DNA of 64,000 nucleotides from Mycobacterium sp. AZCC_0083 (GCF_014202335.1 NZ_JACHGP010000002.1:248001-312000); one strand, 5' to 3'; shown: positions 16,722 to 26,269, counted from the stretch's first letter. Notes: generated by a model not told the origin, from the letters alone. Made by a program: numbers and translations.

Positions 16722-17093
16722 TCAAGCCCGCCCTGCGCCGACGGCCGCGAAGTAACCGGCGAAGCCGAACGCACAGATCACCCCGCACAGCAGCAGCGTG
16801 CCGACGGCGAACGGCCAGGCGGGGCTGCGCCGCACCAGTTGGATGATCGTCACCACTAGTCCGACGAGCCCGACGACGACCGCGACGATCAGCGAGATTC
16901 CGACGGCGGTGACCGCCCCGTCGGCGCTGCAGGTCTCGGGCGGGCAGTAGTCGAGGAACGCCAGCAGGAAGAACCCCATCACGGCCGCGGATCCGCCGAG
17001 TAGCAGCGTCAGCACCAGGGAGATGATGGAGATCGTCATGTCGGCGGTCGAGATCGGCCGCTTGGCTGGCGCGGGCGGCCATGGCACCGTCAC
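16722..17093 (-). CDS. Small four-helix membrane protein
   Basis: 123 residues. A Pro-rich cytoplasmic start (MTVPWPPAPAKRP) is followed by four hydrophobic helices. A Cys pair in DYCPPETCSADG, in the loop after helix 1, could form an extracytoplasmic disulfide. Family not recognised. GTG start; it begins 4 bp after the hydrolase stop, so probably one transcript. Confidence 0.6.
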   Translation of the reverse strand: MTVPWPPAPAKRPISTADMTISIISLVLTLLLGGSAAVMGFFLLAFLDYCPPETCSADGAVTAVGISLIVAVVVGLVGLVVTIIQLVRRSPAWPFAVGTLLLCGVICAFGFAGYFAAVGAGRA

Positions 17094-17097
17094 GTCG

Positions 17098-18009
17098 TCA
17101 CCTCGCGTCGAGTTCGTTCCACAGATCCATCATGTTGCCGAGGATCTCCTCGGCGCGGCCGAGGCCGGCCAGATGGCTCTCGCCGGGCAGGTGGTACAGC
17201 GCGGCGTCGGGCAGCCGGGAGACGACGTGTTGGCCGTGCTCGAACGGCACGATGTGGTCCTTGTCGCCGTGCCACCAGTGCACCGGCACCTTGACCTCGT
17301 CGAGCCGGAAACCCCAGTCCCTCGCGAAGACGATGACGTCGGCGAACGGGGCGGACAATTGTTTGCGGCTGCCGTTGAGTAGGTCATCGAGGAACATCGC
17401 GCTGAACTCGGGCCGCACCAGCAGCTGCCGGTCGGCCTCGGGAGAAAGCCTGGCGTACAGCTGCAGCGCGGCTGGGGCCACTGGCCGCAGCAGTTGGATC
17501 ACCCCGGCCGCCGCCAGCCGCAGGGGGAGGCCTGCGAACGAGATCACCGGGGCCACCGTCGAAGCGAGCGCCATCACACCGCCGCCGATCGCGTCGGGTC
17601 CGACCGAAGGGGCGACGCCACCGAGCACGCCGGCAAGGACGATGCGATCGGGCATCGCCGCGGCACAGGCCAGCGTGTAGGGCCCGCCACCGGAGAGCCC
17701 GATGACGGCCATCTGGTCGATGCCGAGAACGTCGGCGATCGTGCGCAGATCGTCGGCGAAGGCCAGCACGTTGGGGTACTGGAACGGTGTGGACGAGCCG
17801 ATGCCAGGCCGGTCGACGCCGATCAGCCGGATGTGGTTCTGCTCCGCGTAGACACGTGCTTCGGTGGGAATCTGCCTGCGAGCGCCAGGGGTTCCGTGCA
17901 GCCAGAACACGGCACGGCCCTGCGGATCGCCGAACTCGGCGAACCCAAGTTGCCGATCGTCCCCGACGGCAACGTTGCCTTCCAGCTTGGGGCGGGCGAT
18001 GGGGATCAT
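17098..18009 (-). CDS. Alpha/beta hydrolase (Ser-His-Asp type)
   Basis: 303 residues. The family motifs are all visible: FWLHGTPGARRQ (oxyanion hole), GLSGGGPYTLA (Ser nucleophile elbow), HWWHGDKDHIVPF (acid region) and LPGESHLAGL (catalytic His). The substrate cannot be predicted. ATG at 18009 begins the conserved core (MIPIARPKLEGNV). It diverges from the response regulator gene at 18177. Confidence 0.85.
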   Translation of the reverse strand: MIPIARPKLEGNVAVGDDRQLGFAEFGDPQGRAVFWLHGTPGARRQIPTEARVYAEQNHIRLIGVDRPGIGSSTPFQYPNVLAFADDLRTIADVLGIDQMAVIGLSGGGPYTLACAAAMPDRIVLAGVLGGVAPSVGPDAIGGGVMALASTVAPVISFAGLPLRLAAAGVIQLLRPVAPAALQLYARLSPEADRQLLVRPEFSAMFLDDLLNGSRKQLSAPFADVIVFARDWGFRLDEVKVPVHWWHGDKDHIVPFEHGQHVVSRLPDAALYHLPGESHLAGLGRAEEILGNMMDLWNELDAR

Positions 18010-18176
18010 GCCCGAAAGTGTCGCACGCGGCGTTTGCCGGCCCGATCGGCTTGGCACGACCACACTTCCCGTCGCTTCGCTCGCCACGACGACTTCGGCA
18101 ACCTCGCCGCCGCCGTGTGGCGAGACCGCAGCAGTCTTGCCGCCGGTCCTGGGCACCAGATGCAAGAATCATCGGG

Positions 18177-18830
18177 ATGAATGCCGTGCGTGTGGTCGTC
18201 GCCGATGACGATGTCCTGCTCCGGGAGGGGCTGGCCAGCCTGCTGGGACGATCGGGTTTCGACGTCGTCGGCCAGGCCGGCGACGCCACCGAGCTACTCG
18301 ACGCCGTGCGAGAGCTTCAACCCGAGCTGGCCGTGGTCGACATCCGGATGCCACCGACGCACGGCACCGAGGGACTCGACGCGGCCAAGGCGATCAGGCG
18401 GGAGTGGCCGGAGATCGCCATCCTGGTGCTGTCGGCTCACGTGGACGTCGACCACGCGATGGAACTGCTTGCAGGTGGCCGTTCGATCGGTTACCTGTTG
18501 AAGAGCCGAGTCACCGACGTCGCGGACTTCGTCGACACCGTGGGCCGGATCGCCAACGGCGCGTCCGTCGTCGACCCCGCACTGGTGGCCGAACTCGTCT
18601 CGGCGCGCAGGCGGGACGATCCGCTCGCCGTGCTCAGTACGCGCGAGCGGGAAGTGTTGACGTTGATGGCGGAGGGCCTGTCGAATGCCGGTATCGGACG
18701 GCGCATCTGGGTCACCGAGGGCACCGTCGAGAAGCACGTGCGGAGCATCCTGACGAAACTGAACCTGCCAGAGACGGGCGACGATCACCGCCGCGTGCGT
18801 GCGGTGATCATGTACCTCGACTCGCTCTAG
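18177..18830 (+). CDS. NarL/LuxR-family response regulator
   Basis: 217 residues. The receiver domain has DDD at residues 9-11, a phosphoacceptor Asp in VVDIRMPP and a conserved Lys in YLLKSRV; the C-terminal LuxR helix-turn-helix is LSTREREVLTLMAEGLSNAGIGRRIWVTEGTVEKHVRSIL. It is probably paired with the DUF4118/HisKA_3 kinase at 19307, on the same strand but separated by an opposing receiver gene. Its stop overlaps that gene by 4 bp. Confidence 0.9.
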   Translation: MNAVRVVVADDDVLLREGLASLLGRSGFDVVGQAGDATELLDAVRELQPELAVVDIRMPPTHGTEGLDAAKAIRREWPEIAILVLSAHVDVDHAMELLAGGRSIGYLLKSRVTDVADFVDTVGRIANGASVVDPALVAELVSARRRDDPLAVLSTREREVLTLMAEGLSNAGIGRRIWVTEGTVEKHVRSILTKLNLPETGDDHRRVRAVIMYLDSL

Positions 18831-19198
18831 AGGTCGCGTCCGACCTTCTCTGCGAGCAAGTCCAGGATGGCTCCAGGGGATAGGGCGAACTTGGGCAGGA
18901 AGCCAAGCGCGGGACTCGCGGCGATCATGTCGGCGAAGTCCTGCTCCGAGTGCGTCGAGATGAGGATGACCGACGGCGCAGGCGAATCCGCGGCCTGCAG
19001 CGCCACGGCCAGATCGAAGCCACTCTCGGCGCCGAGGTCGACGTCCACCAGAGTGACGTCGGGCCGCAGCTCCCGGTAGAGGGTCAGCGCGTCCACGCTG
19101 TTCGAGGCCGCCCCGACGACGCAGAACCCCGCGCGCTCGAGCATGTTGCTCGCCGCGTCGCGAAAGTTTGCGCTGTCATCGACGATCAGACAACGCAC
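18827..19198 (-). CDS. Stand-alone receiver-domain protein
   Basis: 123 residues consisting only of a CheY-like domain: LIVDDSANFRD, phospho-Asp in TLVDVDLG, ISTHSE and the lysine in LPKFALSPG. No output domain follows. It sits between a LuxR response regulator and the histidine kinase on the opposite strand, so it may be a phosphate sink or a second target of that kinase. GTG at 19198 starts the conserved sheet; an upstream start at 19219 is possible. Confidence 0.85.
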   Translation of the reverse strand: MRCLIVDDSANFRDAASNMLERAGFCVVGAASNSVDALTLYRELRPDVTLVDVDLGAESGFDLAVALQAADSPAPSVILISTHSEQDFADMIAASPALGFLPKFALSPGAILDLLAEKVGRDL

Positions 19199-19306
19199 GG
19201 TAAGCGTCCAGAGCACCACATTGAACGAGTTTGGCAGACCGACCGCACGCTGGCATTACCGCTAGCAGGAAACCAGGCGACCGCGGACCCACTACCATCC
19301 GGTGCG

Positions 19307-20848
19307 ATGAGTGAGTCCCCCCGAACCGTCGCCGACCAGGGGCTGCTGCCGCTGCGGAGCCGGCTTCTGGCGCTGGTGTTGCGGCCGACCGCCCGGCCGC
19401 TGGGCTGGGGCATCGTCGTCGCGGTGGCCTTCATCGCTGGCGAGACCGTCCTGGTGTTGCTGCTCAAGAAGATCGCGCCCGAGAACGCATTCGGTGCCAT
19501 CTTCCTGCTCGGTGTGCTGGTCGTCTCCGCAGGCTGGAGCTTCGGGCTGGCGATTTCGACGTCGGTGGTCAGCGCGCTGGTCTACCTGTACTTCCACCTC
19601 GAGGGTGGCGACAGCCTGGCGCCTGCGCTGTCCGTGTTCCTGCCCTTGGCGTTGCTGGCCAACGTGCTGGCCGGTCAGGCCCGATTGCGCGCCGCCGAAT
19701 CCGAGCAGCGCCGCCGCGAGGCCGACGCGCTGGCCACACAACAGGCCGCGCTGCGCCGGGTGGCAACGCTCGTCGCGCGGGGAGCCGACCCGACCGACGT
19801 CTATCCTGTCGCGGTCACCGAACTGGCACGCGGTCTCGACGTCGATCACGTCACCTTGCTCGAGTTCGAGTCGGATGAACACTGCACCGTGCTGGCCGCC
19901 CACGATTCCCCGGAACGAAAGAAATTCCAAGCGGGAGAACGACTTCCACTCGACGGCGACAGCGTTGCGATCCGGATTCGCCGAACCGGGGTTGCCGCAC
20001 GGATCGACGACCACGCGGCCGTCGAGGGGACCATCGCATCGCGCATTCGAGCGCTCGGGTTGCGCTCGGGAGTCGGGGCGCCCGTCACCGTCGGGACGAC
20101 CACCAGAGGCGCACTGATCATCGGCTCGGTGCGCACCGAGCCGATACCGGACGGAACCGAAGCGCGGATATGCGATTTCGCCGATCTGGTGGGCACTGCG
20201 ATCGCCAACGCCGAAACCCGCGCCGAATTGAAGGCGTCAAGGGCCCGCGTCGTCGCCGCGGCCGATCAGGCCCGCCGGGAGATCGAACGCAACCTGCACG
20301 ACGGCGCGCAGCAACGCATCGTGTCGCTCGGCCTTGGTTTGCGGGCACTCGAGGCGTCGGTCCCCGAGGAGCAGCACACCGTCCGGCGACAACTCGACAA
20401 CCTGGTCAACGGCATGGCCGATCTGTATACCGAGCTGCAGGAACTGTCCCGCGGCATCCACCCGGCGATCCTGTCCAAGGGCGGGCTGGGACCGGCGATC
20501 AAGACCCTCGCCCGGCGTTCGGTGGTTCCTGTGCGATTGGACGTCGACGTCGACCGGCGGCTACCCGAATCCACGGAAGCGGCCGCCTATTACGTGATCG
20601 CCGAGGCGCTGACCAACACCGCCAAACATGCCGAGGCATCCGAGGTCACCGTTCGGGCCGGATTCGACGGCGATGACCTCAAGCTGGAGGTCGCCGACGA
20701 CGGAATCGGCGGCGCCGCCCCAGGTGGGGGTACGGGCCTGATCGGTCTCAAGGACAGGGTCGAGGCGGTATCGGGCTCCCTCGACGTCACCAGCCCTGCC
20801 AGTGGCGGGACCTTGGTCGTCGCGCGAATTCCGGTCCACCCCGAATAG
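19307..20848 (+). CDS. Sensor histidine kinase (DUF4118-GAF-HisKA_3-HATPase)
   Basis: 513 residues. Four hydrophobic segments (about residues 30-120) form a KdpD-type DUF4118 membrane region. They are followed by a GAF domain (about 150-300), a HisKA_3 dimerisation domain with phospho-His in REIERNLHDGAQQR, and an HATPase with EALTNTAKHAEA (N box), VADDGIGGA and GGTGLIGLKDRVEAVSG. This is the NarX/DesK-type kinase that partners LuxR-type regulators, two of whose receivers lie just upstream. Confidence 0.92.
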   Translation: MSESPRTVADQGLLPLRSRLLALVLRPTARPLGWGIVVAVAFIAGETVLVLLLKKIAPENAFGAIFLLGVLVVSAGWSFGLAISTSVVSALVYLYFHLEGGDSLAPALSVFLPLALLANVLAGQARLRAAESEQRRREADALATQQAALRRVATLVARGADPTDVYPVAVTELARGLDVDHVTLLEFESDEHCTVLAAHDSPERKKFQAGERLPLDGDSVAIRIRRTGVAARIDDHAAVEGTIASRIRALGLRSGVGAPVTVGTTTRGALIIGSVRTEPIPDGTEARICDFADLVGTAIANAETRAELKASRARVVAAADQARREIERNLHDGAQQRIVSLGLGLRALEASVPEEQHTVRRQLDNLVNGMADLYTELQELSRGIHPAILSKGGLGPAIKTLARRSVVPVRLDVDVDRRLPESTEAAAYYVIAEALTNTAKHAEASEVTVRAGFDGDDLKLEVADDGIGGAAPGGGTGLIGLKDRVEAVSGSLDVTSPASGGTLVVARIPVHPE

Positions 20849-20854
20849 ACCGTC

Positions 20855-20870
20855 TACCGGGTAGCCGGTA
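20855..20870. terminator. Small hairpin after the kinase gene
   Basis: TACCGG-GTAG-CCGGTA forms a 6-bp stem with a 4-nt loop, 6 bp after the kinase stop. There is no T-tract. It could be a weak terminator or 3' end stabiliser. Confidence 0.35.
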
Positions 20871-20929
20871 GTGCGAGGTCTCGCCAGCGGCAATGACACG
20901 GGGCGGCCCGGAAGGCAACGTCTAGGTCC

Positions 20930-21727
20930 ATGACCACCGCTCCGCCGAACGCATTCCGGCGACCGAGCGCGGCGACGCACATCGCCGATGCGGCCGTCTG
21001 CGCGCTTGGCATCCACGCCCGGCTCACCCCCAATCCCGGCCGGATGGACGGCAGGGGCACCAGCGTGGCGCTGCTCGTCGCGTCCGCCGAAGCCTTGCGA
21101 GAACCGTTGTGGCAGTGCGCCGAAGCCGCGCGGTCGCTACCGCTCGGACCCGAACTCCGCGCCAAGCTCGGCGAGATCGGGCGGGAAGGCGAACGCCGAG
21201 TGCGTGAGATCACCGGCGGCGTCAACACCCACCGCGGCGCGCTCTGGACGCTGGGCCTGCTGTCCGCAGGCGCCGCCGTCACCGCAGGCGCCGATTCCGC
21301 CGCGAGTTTCGCGGCACTGGTGGCCCGCATCCCCGACCCGTTGTCTCCGCCCCGGCCGCAGCACGATGTGCGGGGGCCGGTCGGCGAGGCGAGAGGCGGC
21401 TTCCCGCACGTCATCCGGATCGGGTTGCCCGCATTGAGGGCGAGTAGGCGCCGCTACGACACACCCGACACCTCAGCACTCAACGCACTGATCGCGATCA
21501 TGGCCAAACTGGACGACACGTGCGTCGCCAGGCGCGGCGGGCCGGCCGCTCAGCGTCTGGTGCACCGTCGTGCCAGGGACATCCTGCGGGCAGGCGGGTG
21601 CGGCACCGCCGAGGGCAGGCACAGACTGGAGTCGCTGTGCGAGGAAGCCGAAGCACTGGGGCTGTCGATGGGCGGCGGCGGCGACCTGCTCACCGCGACG
21701 CTGTTCCTCGATCTACTCGGCGCCTAG
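20930..21727 (+). CDS. Triphosphoribosyl-dephospho-CoA synthase-like protein (CitG/MdcB family)
   Basis: 265 residues. Family hallmarks are visible: TGGVNTHRGALWTLGLL, LDDTCVARRGG and LGLSMGGGGDLLTATLFL. The early PGRMDGRGTSVA segment deviates from the usual PGLVD…GAH pattern. The family makes the prosthetic-group precursor of citrate lyase and malonate decarboxylase. No subunit of either enzyme, nor a MdcG/CitX-type transferase, is present nearby. It overlaps the convergent amidase by 4 bp. Confidence 0.8.
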   Translation: MTTAPPNAFRRPSAATHIADAAVCALGIHARLTPNPGRMDGRGTSVALLVASAEALREPLWQCAEAARSLPLGPELRAKLGEIGREGERRVREITGGVNTHRGALWTLGLLSAGAAVTAGADSAASFAALVARIPDPLSPPRPQHDVRGPVGEARGGFPHVIRIGLPALRASRRRYDTPDTSALNALIAIMAKLDDTCVARRGGPAAQRLVHRRARDILRAGGCGTAEGRHRLESLCEEAEALGLSMGGGGDLLTATLFLDLLGA

Positions 21728-23187
21728 GTGCCGACCCAGTGCGGCGGCACCCTGTCGATCCACGGTGTGGCCACCTCGAGCTGACGGGCGAGTTGCAGCA
21801 GGATCGTCTCGTCGGGCGCCATCAACTGAACCCCGATCGGCAGCCCCGTCGAACTGACGCCCAACGGCAACGAGATCGCTGCCCAGCCGGTGACATTCGC
21901 GAGCGTGGTCCAGCCGGTCGTGGCGAATTCCACGTCGAAGAACTTGCGGGTGGTGCCGCGCGGCTGATCCAGCAGCGCGTAGGGCGGTGGCGGTGTGAGC
22001 AGGGTCGGCACCAGGAGCACGTCGTGGCCCGCCATCCCCGCGGCGAACCGCCGGGTCTGGGCGTGCGCCGCACCGATCGCTGCGGCATACGCAAGGCCGG
22101 TGGTCTTGAAGCCCTCGCGGATCATCACCCAGGTGCTCGGCTCGAACTCGTCCTCGCGGGGCTCGCGGCCGAGGTGCTCGGTGGCGAAGGCGTGTAGTTC
22201 GGCGTTGCTGACGGTGTGCAGGACGGCGATCGCATCGGCAACCTCATCGGGATCGATGTTCGGTGCGCCTGCGTCGACGTGATGCCCGAGTCCGGCCAGT
22301 ACCCCCGAGACGGCTTCGACGGCGGCGCTGACCTCGCCGTCAGTGGGCGTGCCCGGGAACGGCGAACCGGTCGCCATCAGAATGCGCTGCGCCACAGGCG
22401 CTTCGGTGATGGCGTCTAGGTACGGGCGTTGGGGGAGCGGCGCCGTGTAGGGGTCACCTTGTGCGGATCCGGTGACGGCGTCGAGGAGCGCGGCACTGTC
22501 GCGAACGGTGCGCGTCAGGGCGTGCCCGTTGACGAGTCCTTCCATCCCTTGACCCGCGCCGGGCGCGAAGGAGGAGCGACCGCGCCGTGGCTTGAGACCG
22601 ACCAGCCCACAGCACGATGCGGGCACGCGGATCGAACCGGTGCCGTCGCCGCCCGACGCGGCGGGTACGACGCCTGCCGCCACCGCCGCTGCCGAACCGC
22701 CGCTCGAGCCACCTGGCGTGATCACCGGTGACCACGGGTTCACCGTCGGCCCGAACAGCGAGGGTTCGGTCGTGCAGTGATTACCCCACTCAGGGGTGTT
22801 GGTCTTGCCGAACACCACGAGCCCCGCGCTCAGATACCGATCGACGATCCAGGCCGTTTCGGACGCCACATGGGTACGCAATGCGCGTGATCCCATCGCC
22901 TCCGGCGTCCCCGCGAGCGACGCACCGAGATCCTTGAGCAGGAACGGCACCCCCGCCAGCGGTCCTGCGCCACCGCCGCGCAGAGCCCCGGACTCGTCGA
23001 GGGCGGTGGCCTGCGCCCGACCGCGGTCGAACAGGTCGGTGATGACGGCGTTGAGTGCGCGCCCGGCCTCGAGGCGGACGATCGCCGCGTCGAGGAGTTC
23101 CACGGCCGTGACGTCACCGCTCGCGGCGAGCGCGCCCTGTCCGATCGCATCGAGCCTCGAGAGTTCGACCGCTGAGTTCTGATCCAT
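21724..23187 (-). CDS. Amidase signature family hydrolase
   Basis: 487 residues. The Ser-cisSer-Lys triad context is present: Lys in PFLLKDLG, cis-Ser in [15 protein letters not shown] and Ser in [13 protein letters not shown]. It is a soluble cytoplasmic amidase of the GatA/6-aminohexanoate-cyclic-dimer hydrolase type. The family gives no reliable substrate. The gene is the last of a minus-strand series that includes DUF1348 and PPOX proteins, 58 bp after the DUF1348 stop. Confidence 0.88.
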   Translation of the reverse strand: MDQNSAVELSRLDAIGQGALAASGDVTAVELLDAAIVRLEAGRALNAVITDLFDRGRAQATALDESGALRGGGAGPLAGVPFLLKDLGASLAGTPEAMGSRALRTHVASETAWIVDRYLSAGLVVFGKTNTPEWGNHCTTEPSLFGPTVNPWSPVITPGGSSGGSAAAVAAGVVPAASGGDGTGSIRVPASCCGLVGLKPRRGRSSFAPGAGQGMEGLVNGHALTRTVRDSAALLDAVTGSAQGDPYTAPLPQRPYLDAITEAPVAQRILMATGSPFPGTPTDGEVSAAVEAVSGVLAGLGHHVDAGAPNIDPDEVADAIAVLHTVSNAELHAFATEHLGREPREDEFEPSTWVMIREGFKTTGLAYAAAIGAAHAQTRRFAAGMAGHDVLLVPTLLTPPPPYALLDQPRGTTRKFFDVEFATTGWTTLANVTGWAAISLPLGVSSTGLPIGVQLMAPDETILLQLARQLEVATPWIDRVPPHWVGT

Positions 23188-23245
23188 CGACACGGATCTT
23201 CCGGGCTGTCGGGGACTCAGGCAACTCGGGCCCGCCTGCCTGCGG

Positions 23246-23713
23246 TCACTGCAGCTGGATGTCGTGTCCCTGGCCGCGCTCGTCGTCCGGCCTCGGGCCG
23301 AAGTAGCGCCGGTCGGCCTCGGTGATGAACGTGTCGTTGATGCTCGCCTCACGACGGCGCATCAGGCCGTTCTCGTCGAACTCCCACAACTCGTTGCCGT
23401 AGCTGCGATACCACTGGCCGGCAGCGTCGTGCCACTCGTACTGAAACCGCACCGCCATGCGGTTCTCGCGAAATCCCCACAGGCTCTTGCGCAGAACGTA
23501 GTCGAGCTCTCGCTTCCACTTCGCGGTGAGGAACTCGACGATCTCAGCGCGCCCCGCGATGAACTGGTCGCGATTGCGCCAGACCGAGTCCTCGGTATAC
23601 GCAAGGCTGACCCGGTGCGGATCCCTGGTGTTCCAGGCGTCCTCAGCCGCCTGACACTTGATGATCGCGCTGTCCATGTCGAACGGGGGGAACGGCGGAC
23701 GAGGTTGGTTCAT
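23246..23713 (-). CDS. DUF1348 / NTF2-like protein
   Basis: 155 residues. The body around [26 protein letters not shown] and [30 protein letters not shown] is typical of the DUF1348 branch of the NTF2-like (SnoaL) fold, a small cone-shaped binding or isomerase domain. It starts 3 bp after the stop of the PPOX protein, so the two are co-transcribed. No catalytic role is established. Confidence 0.85.
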   Translation of the reverse strand: MNQPRPPFPPFDMDSAIIKCQAAEDAWNTRDPHRVSLAYTEDSVWRNRDQFIAGRAEIVEFLTAKWKRELDYVLRKSLWGFRENRMAVRFQYEWHDAAGQWYRSYGNELWEFDENGLMRRREASINDTFITEADRRYFGPRPDDERGQGHDIQLQ

Positions 23714-23716
23714 GAA

Positions 23717-24637
23717 TCACGTCTCCGGCGTAGTGAGGGGCGGGTTGTCACGATAGGCCTCGACGTCGGTTGAATGCACCGGCACCGCCCGCGCGACGAT
23801 TCGGTTCGGCGTGAACCGGACCCGGCGGCCGGTTCCCCCGTCGTCGCCGGGAATCGAGTGGTCTGTCCACGCAACCACCGCCCGCCCGGTTAGATGCAGC
23901 GCGGTGCCAGTGATGAAGTCGACGAAAAGTAGTGCCGCCTCGGCGTTCTCGGCGAGATTACCGAGGCTGTTGAACATGTTGTTGCCCGGATAGTCCGGCC
24001 ACCACAACGTGCCGTCGTCCTCGACGCGGACGAATCCGGGAGTCCCACCGCGGTGCGAGGCGTCACTGCCGTGGGTCGGATGCATGGTGCCGAGAAAGAA
24101 GGTGTCCGCGCTGCGGATCAACGCGATGTCGGCTCCGTCCAGCGTCGTGCCCACCCGCGCCGGACTGTCGTCGAGCGATGTGGTGGGCACCGTCTGTCGA
24201 CTCTGGATGTATTCCGGGCAGTTGCCGTACGCCTGTTCTACCTCGACGGTCAGCACATCACCGTCCCGCGCAAGAAGGGTGCCGTTGATCCGGGCCCGTC
24301 GGCGCTTCGCGAACTCCATCACGACCAGTCCGACCGGTTGACCCGGCGCCACGTCATGCAGTGGGTCAGCCCGCGGGAACCAGTGGTGGACGCGCAGCGT
24401 CGTCGGTCCGACCGCCTCGAGGAATCTCGGGTCGCCGATCAATGGGGATACCCACGGGATGCCGTCGCGGTCGCGGGCGCTCAACGCGGCGAACGTGCGA
24501 CCGGCCAGGAACTGCGCCAGCCCGCCGCTCAGTTGACCCGCCCCGACCATCCCTGCCAACCGCGCCGCCTGGCCGGTGACACCGGCCAGGCGCTGCACGG
24601 CGAGTTCACCTGAGTGGTAGCCCAACGAAGCGACCAT
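23717..24637 (-). CDS. Pyridoxamine 5'-phosphate oxidase-like flavin-binding protein
   Basis: 306 residues, about twice the minimal PPOX split-barrel size. Motifs include FAALSARDRDGIPWVSPLIG near residue 55 and TFFLGTMHPTHGSDASHRGGTPGFVRV near residue 200. This resembles the long PPOX proteins often annotated as flavin-nucleotide-binding. ATG at 24637 has GGAGG nine bases upstream, which decides the start over ATG 24652. It is the first gene of a transcript with the DUF1348 protein and probably the amidase. Confidence 0.8.
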   Translation of the reverse strand: MVASLGYHSGELAVQRLAGVTGQAARLAGMVGAGQLSGGLAQFLAGRTFAALSARDRDGIPWVSPLIGDPRFLEAVGPTTLRVHHWFPRADPLHDVAPGQPVGLVVMEFAKRRRARINGTLLARDGDVLTVEVEQAYGNCPEYIQSRQTVPTTSLDDSPARVGTTLDGADIALIRSADTFFLGTMHPTHGSDASHRGGTPGFVRVEDDGTLWWPDYPGNNMFNSLGNLAENAEAALLFVDFITGTALHLTGRAVVAWTDHSIPGDDGGTGRRVRFTPNRIVARAVPVHSTDVEAYRDNPPLTTPET

Positions 24638-24715
24638 GACGCGCACCTCCATCAATGGATGACGTGCACGTTCAACACATTGAGTCGCGGGCTTCATTCC
24701 GAGGGCGCTCGGCCG

Positions 24716-25750
24716 TCAGTTCGATTCGGACCGCTCTTCCGGCGGCACGGCGACAGTGTCCGATTCAAGAGCGTCCGGGGCACCCTTCTTGTCGTGCACC
24801 CGAGTCTTGTACAGGCTGGCCACGGTGGTGATGAGCAGCGTCACGATGATGACCCCAAGGCTGAGCAGGGTGGGAATCTCGGGCACGTGCACGGGCTCGC
24901 CACCGTTGATGAACGGCACCTCGTTCTCGTGCAGCGCGTGCAGCACCAGCTTCACGCCGATGAACAACAGGATGAAGGCCAGCCCCTGCGAGAGGTAGAC
25001 CAGACGCTTGAGCATGTCGCCAAGCAGGAAGTACAGCTGCCGCAGGCCCATCAACGCGAACACGTTCGCGGTGAACACCAGGTAGGGCTCCTGGGTCAGG
25101 CCGTAGATCGCGGGGATGGAATCCAGCGCGAAGAGCAGGTCGGTGGTGCCGAGCGCGACGATGACGAGGAACATCGGCGTCATCAGGCGCTTGCCGTCGG
25201 CCTTGATCCACAGCTTGAGGCCGTCCCACTTGTCGGTGAGGCTCAAGTGATTGCGGGCGAACTTGACGACGAAGTTGTCGGCGTCGTCGTCGTGTTCGGT
25301 GTCGCGGGCCAGTGTGATCGCGGTGTAGACCAGGAACGCGCCGAAGATGTAGAAGACCCAGGAGAACTGGTCGATCGCCACGGCGCCGAGCGCGATGAAG
25401 ATGCCGCGGAAGATCAGCGCAAGGATGATGCCGACCAGCAGCGCCTGTTGTTGGAACTTCTTGGGCACGCTGAAGCTGCCCATGATGATCAGGAAGATGA
25501 ACAGGTTGTCGACGGACAGGCTGTATTCGGTGAGCCAGCCTGCGAAGAACTCCACCCCGAATTGCGGGCCGTGGAAGAGGTACACCCAGATCCCGAACGC
25601 GACCGCGAGGCCGATGTAGATCGATAGCGCGGTTATGAGCTCGCGCTTGGATGGTTCGTGTGGTCGACGCCCGATCACGACGACGTCGAACAGCAGAACG
25701 GCAATCGTCACCCCGAGGGTGATGATCCATTCGATCTGGGTTACCTGCAT
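24716..25750 (-). CDS. TerC/Alx family integral membrane metal exporter
   Basis: 344 residues with about nine membrane helices. TerC hallmarks: acidic residues within helices (LLFDVVVIG; EYSLSVDNLFIFLIIMG; LGTTDLLFALDSIPAIYG). The family includes Mn2+ exporters such as Alx. A yybP-ykoY-type riboswitch directly upstream strongly supports a manganese role. GGAGG lies 9-10 bases before the ATG at 25750 and could be masked by the riboswitch 3' strand. Confidence 0.92.
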   Translation of the reverse strand: MQVTQIEWIITLGVTIAVLLFDVVVIGRRPHEPSKRELITALSIYIGLAVAFGIWVYLFHGPQFGVEFFAGWLTEYSLSVDNLFIFLIIMGSFSVPKKFQQQALLVGIILALIFRGIFIALGAVAIDQFSWVFYIFGAFLVYTAITLARDTEHDDDADNFVVKFARNHLSLTDKWDGLKLWIKADGKRLMTPMFLVIVALGTTDLLFALDSIPAIYGLTQEPYLVFTANVFALMGLRQLYFLLGDMLKRLVYLSQGLAFILLFIGVKLVLHALHENEVPFINGGEPVHVPEIPTLLSLGVIIVTLLITTVASLYKTRVHDKKGAPDALESDTVAVPPEERSESN

Positions 25751-25781
25751 GTAAAGAGCCTCCGGACGTAGAGATACGGCC

Positions 25782-25875
25782 GAGGTCTCTGCCGCCGCAG
25801 GATGCGGCCCACGGAACCGGCTGCCCAATCATGGACAACGTGATGACGACTCCGCGACGAAGGAATACTCCCCTC
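25782..25875 (-). promoter_or_regulatory. yybP-ykoY (Mn2+) riboswitch ahead of TerC gene
   Basis: Read on the minus strand from 25875, the leader has the family's landmarks in order: GAGGGGAGTA; AGTCGTCATCACG; GCCGGTT; a GCCGCA-TCC-TGCGGC hairpin; then GGCAGAGACCTC. The 5' GAGG pairs with the 3' CCTC to close P1, as AAAGG/CCUUU does in the L. lactis structure. The same CCTC can instead pair with GAGG of the TerC ribosome-binding site, so metal-stabilised P1 would free translation. Landmarks are seen; ligand and switching are inferred from the family. Confidence 0.85.
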
Positions 25876-25930
25876 GCTCAATAGTGTGTCAGACGGGCAG
25901 GCAGTGGCGAAACCCCGGCCCGCCGACGGC

Positions 25931-26152
25931 CTAATCGGACGGCTTGCGCTTTGCAGGGGGACGGTTGGCCGCGTTGGTCAGCGCCAGCGCGATCAACACG
26001 TCGATGGCCGTGATGAACAGACCGATCCAGTACATCCACTTCAGCGTCGGATCAGGTTGGGCGGCAAAGTAAACGACGAGGAAGATCGGCCCGACGATGC
26101 CGCAGAGCAAGACGAAGGCCTGCACGCGGAGGTAACGCCAGAATGTCGACAA
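25931..26152 (-). CDS. Small two-helix membrane protein
   Basis: 73 residues from a TTG start at 26152 (preceded by GGGAGAT). Two hydrophobic helices (AFVLLCGIVGPIFLVVYFA and WIGLFITAIDVLIALAL) flank a short outside loop, and the C-terminus is basic. The frame is open to a TTG at 26245, but the distal part has no recognisable signal. It is upstream of the TerC riboswitch on the same strand, 55 bp away. Function unknown. Confidence 0.6.
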   Translation of the reverse strand: MSTFWRYLRVQAFVLLCGIVGPIFLVVYFAAQPDPTLKWMYWIGLFITAIDVLIALALTNAANRPPAKRKPSD

Positions 26153-26269
26153 GGTCGGATCTCCCGTCTCAGCGCCGTGCAGTGAGGTAAAGAATATTGT
26201 GACCAGCCTCGCAGCACCCAGTGTCCGAGGCTGCGGCCGCCGCAACCCAACCCCGACCCTGAGGTGACG

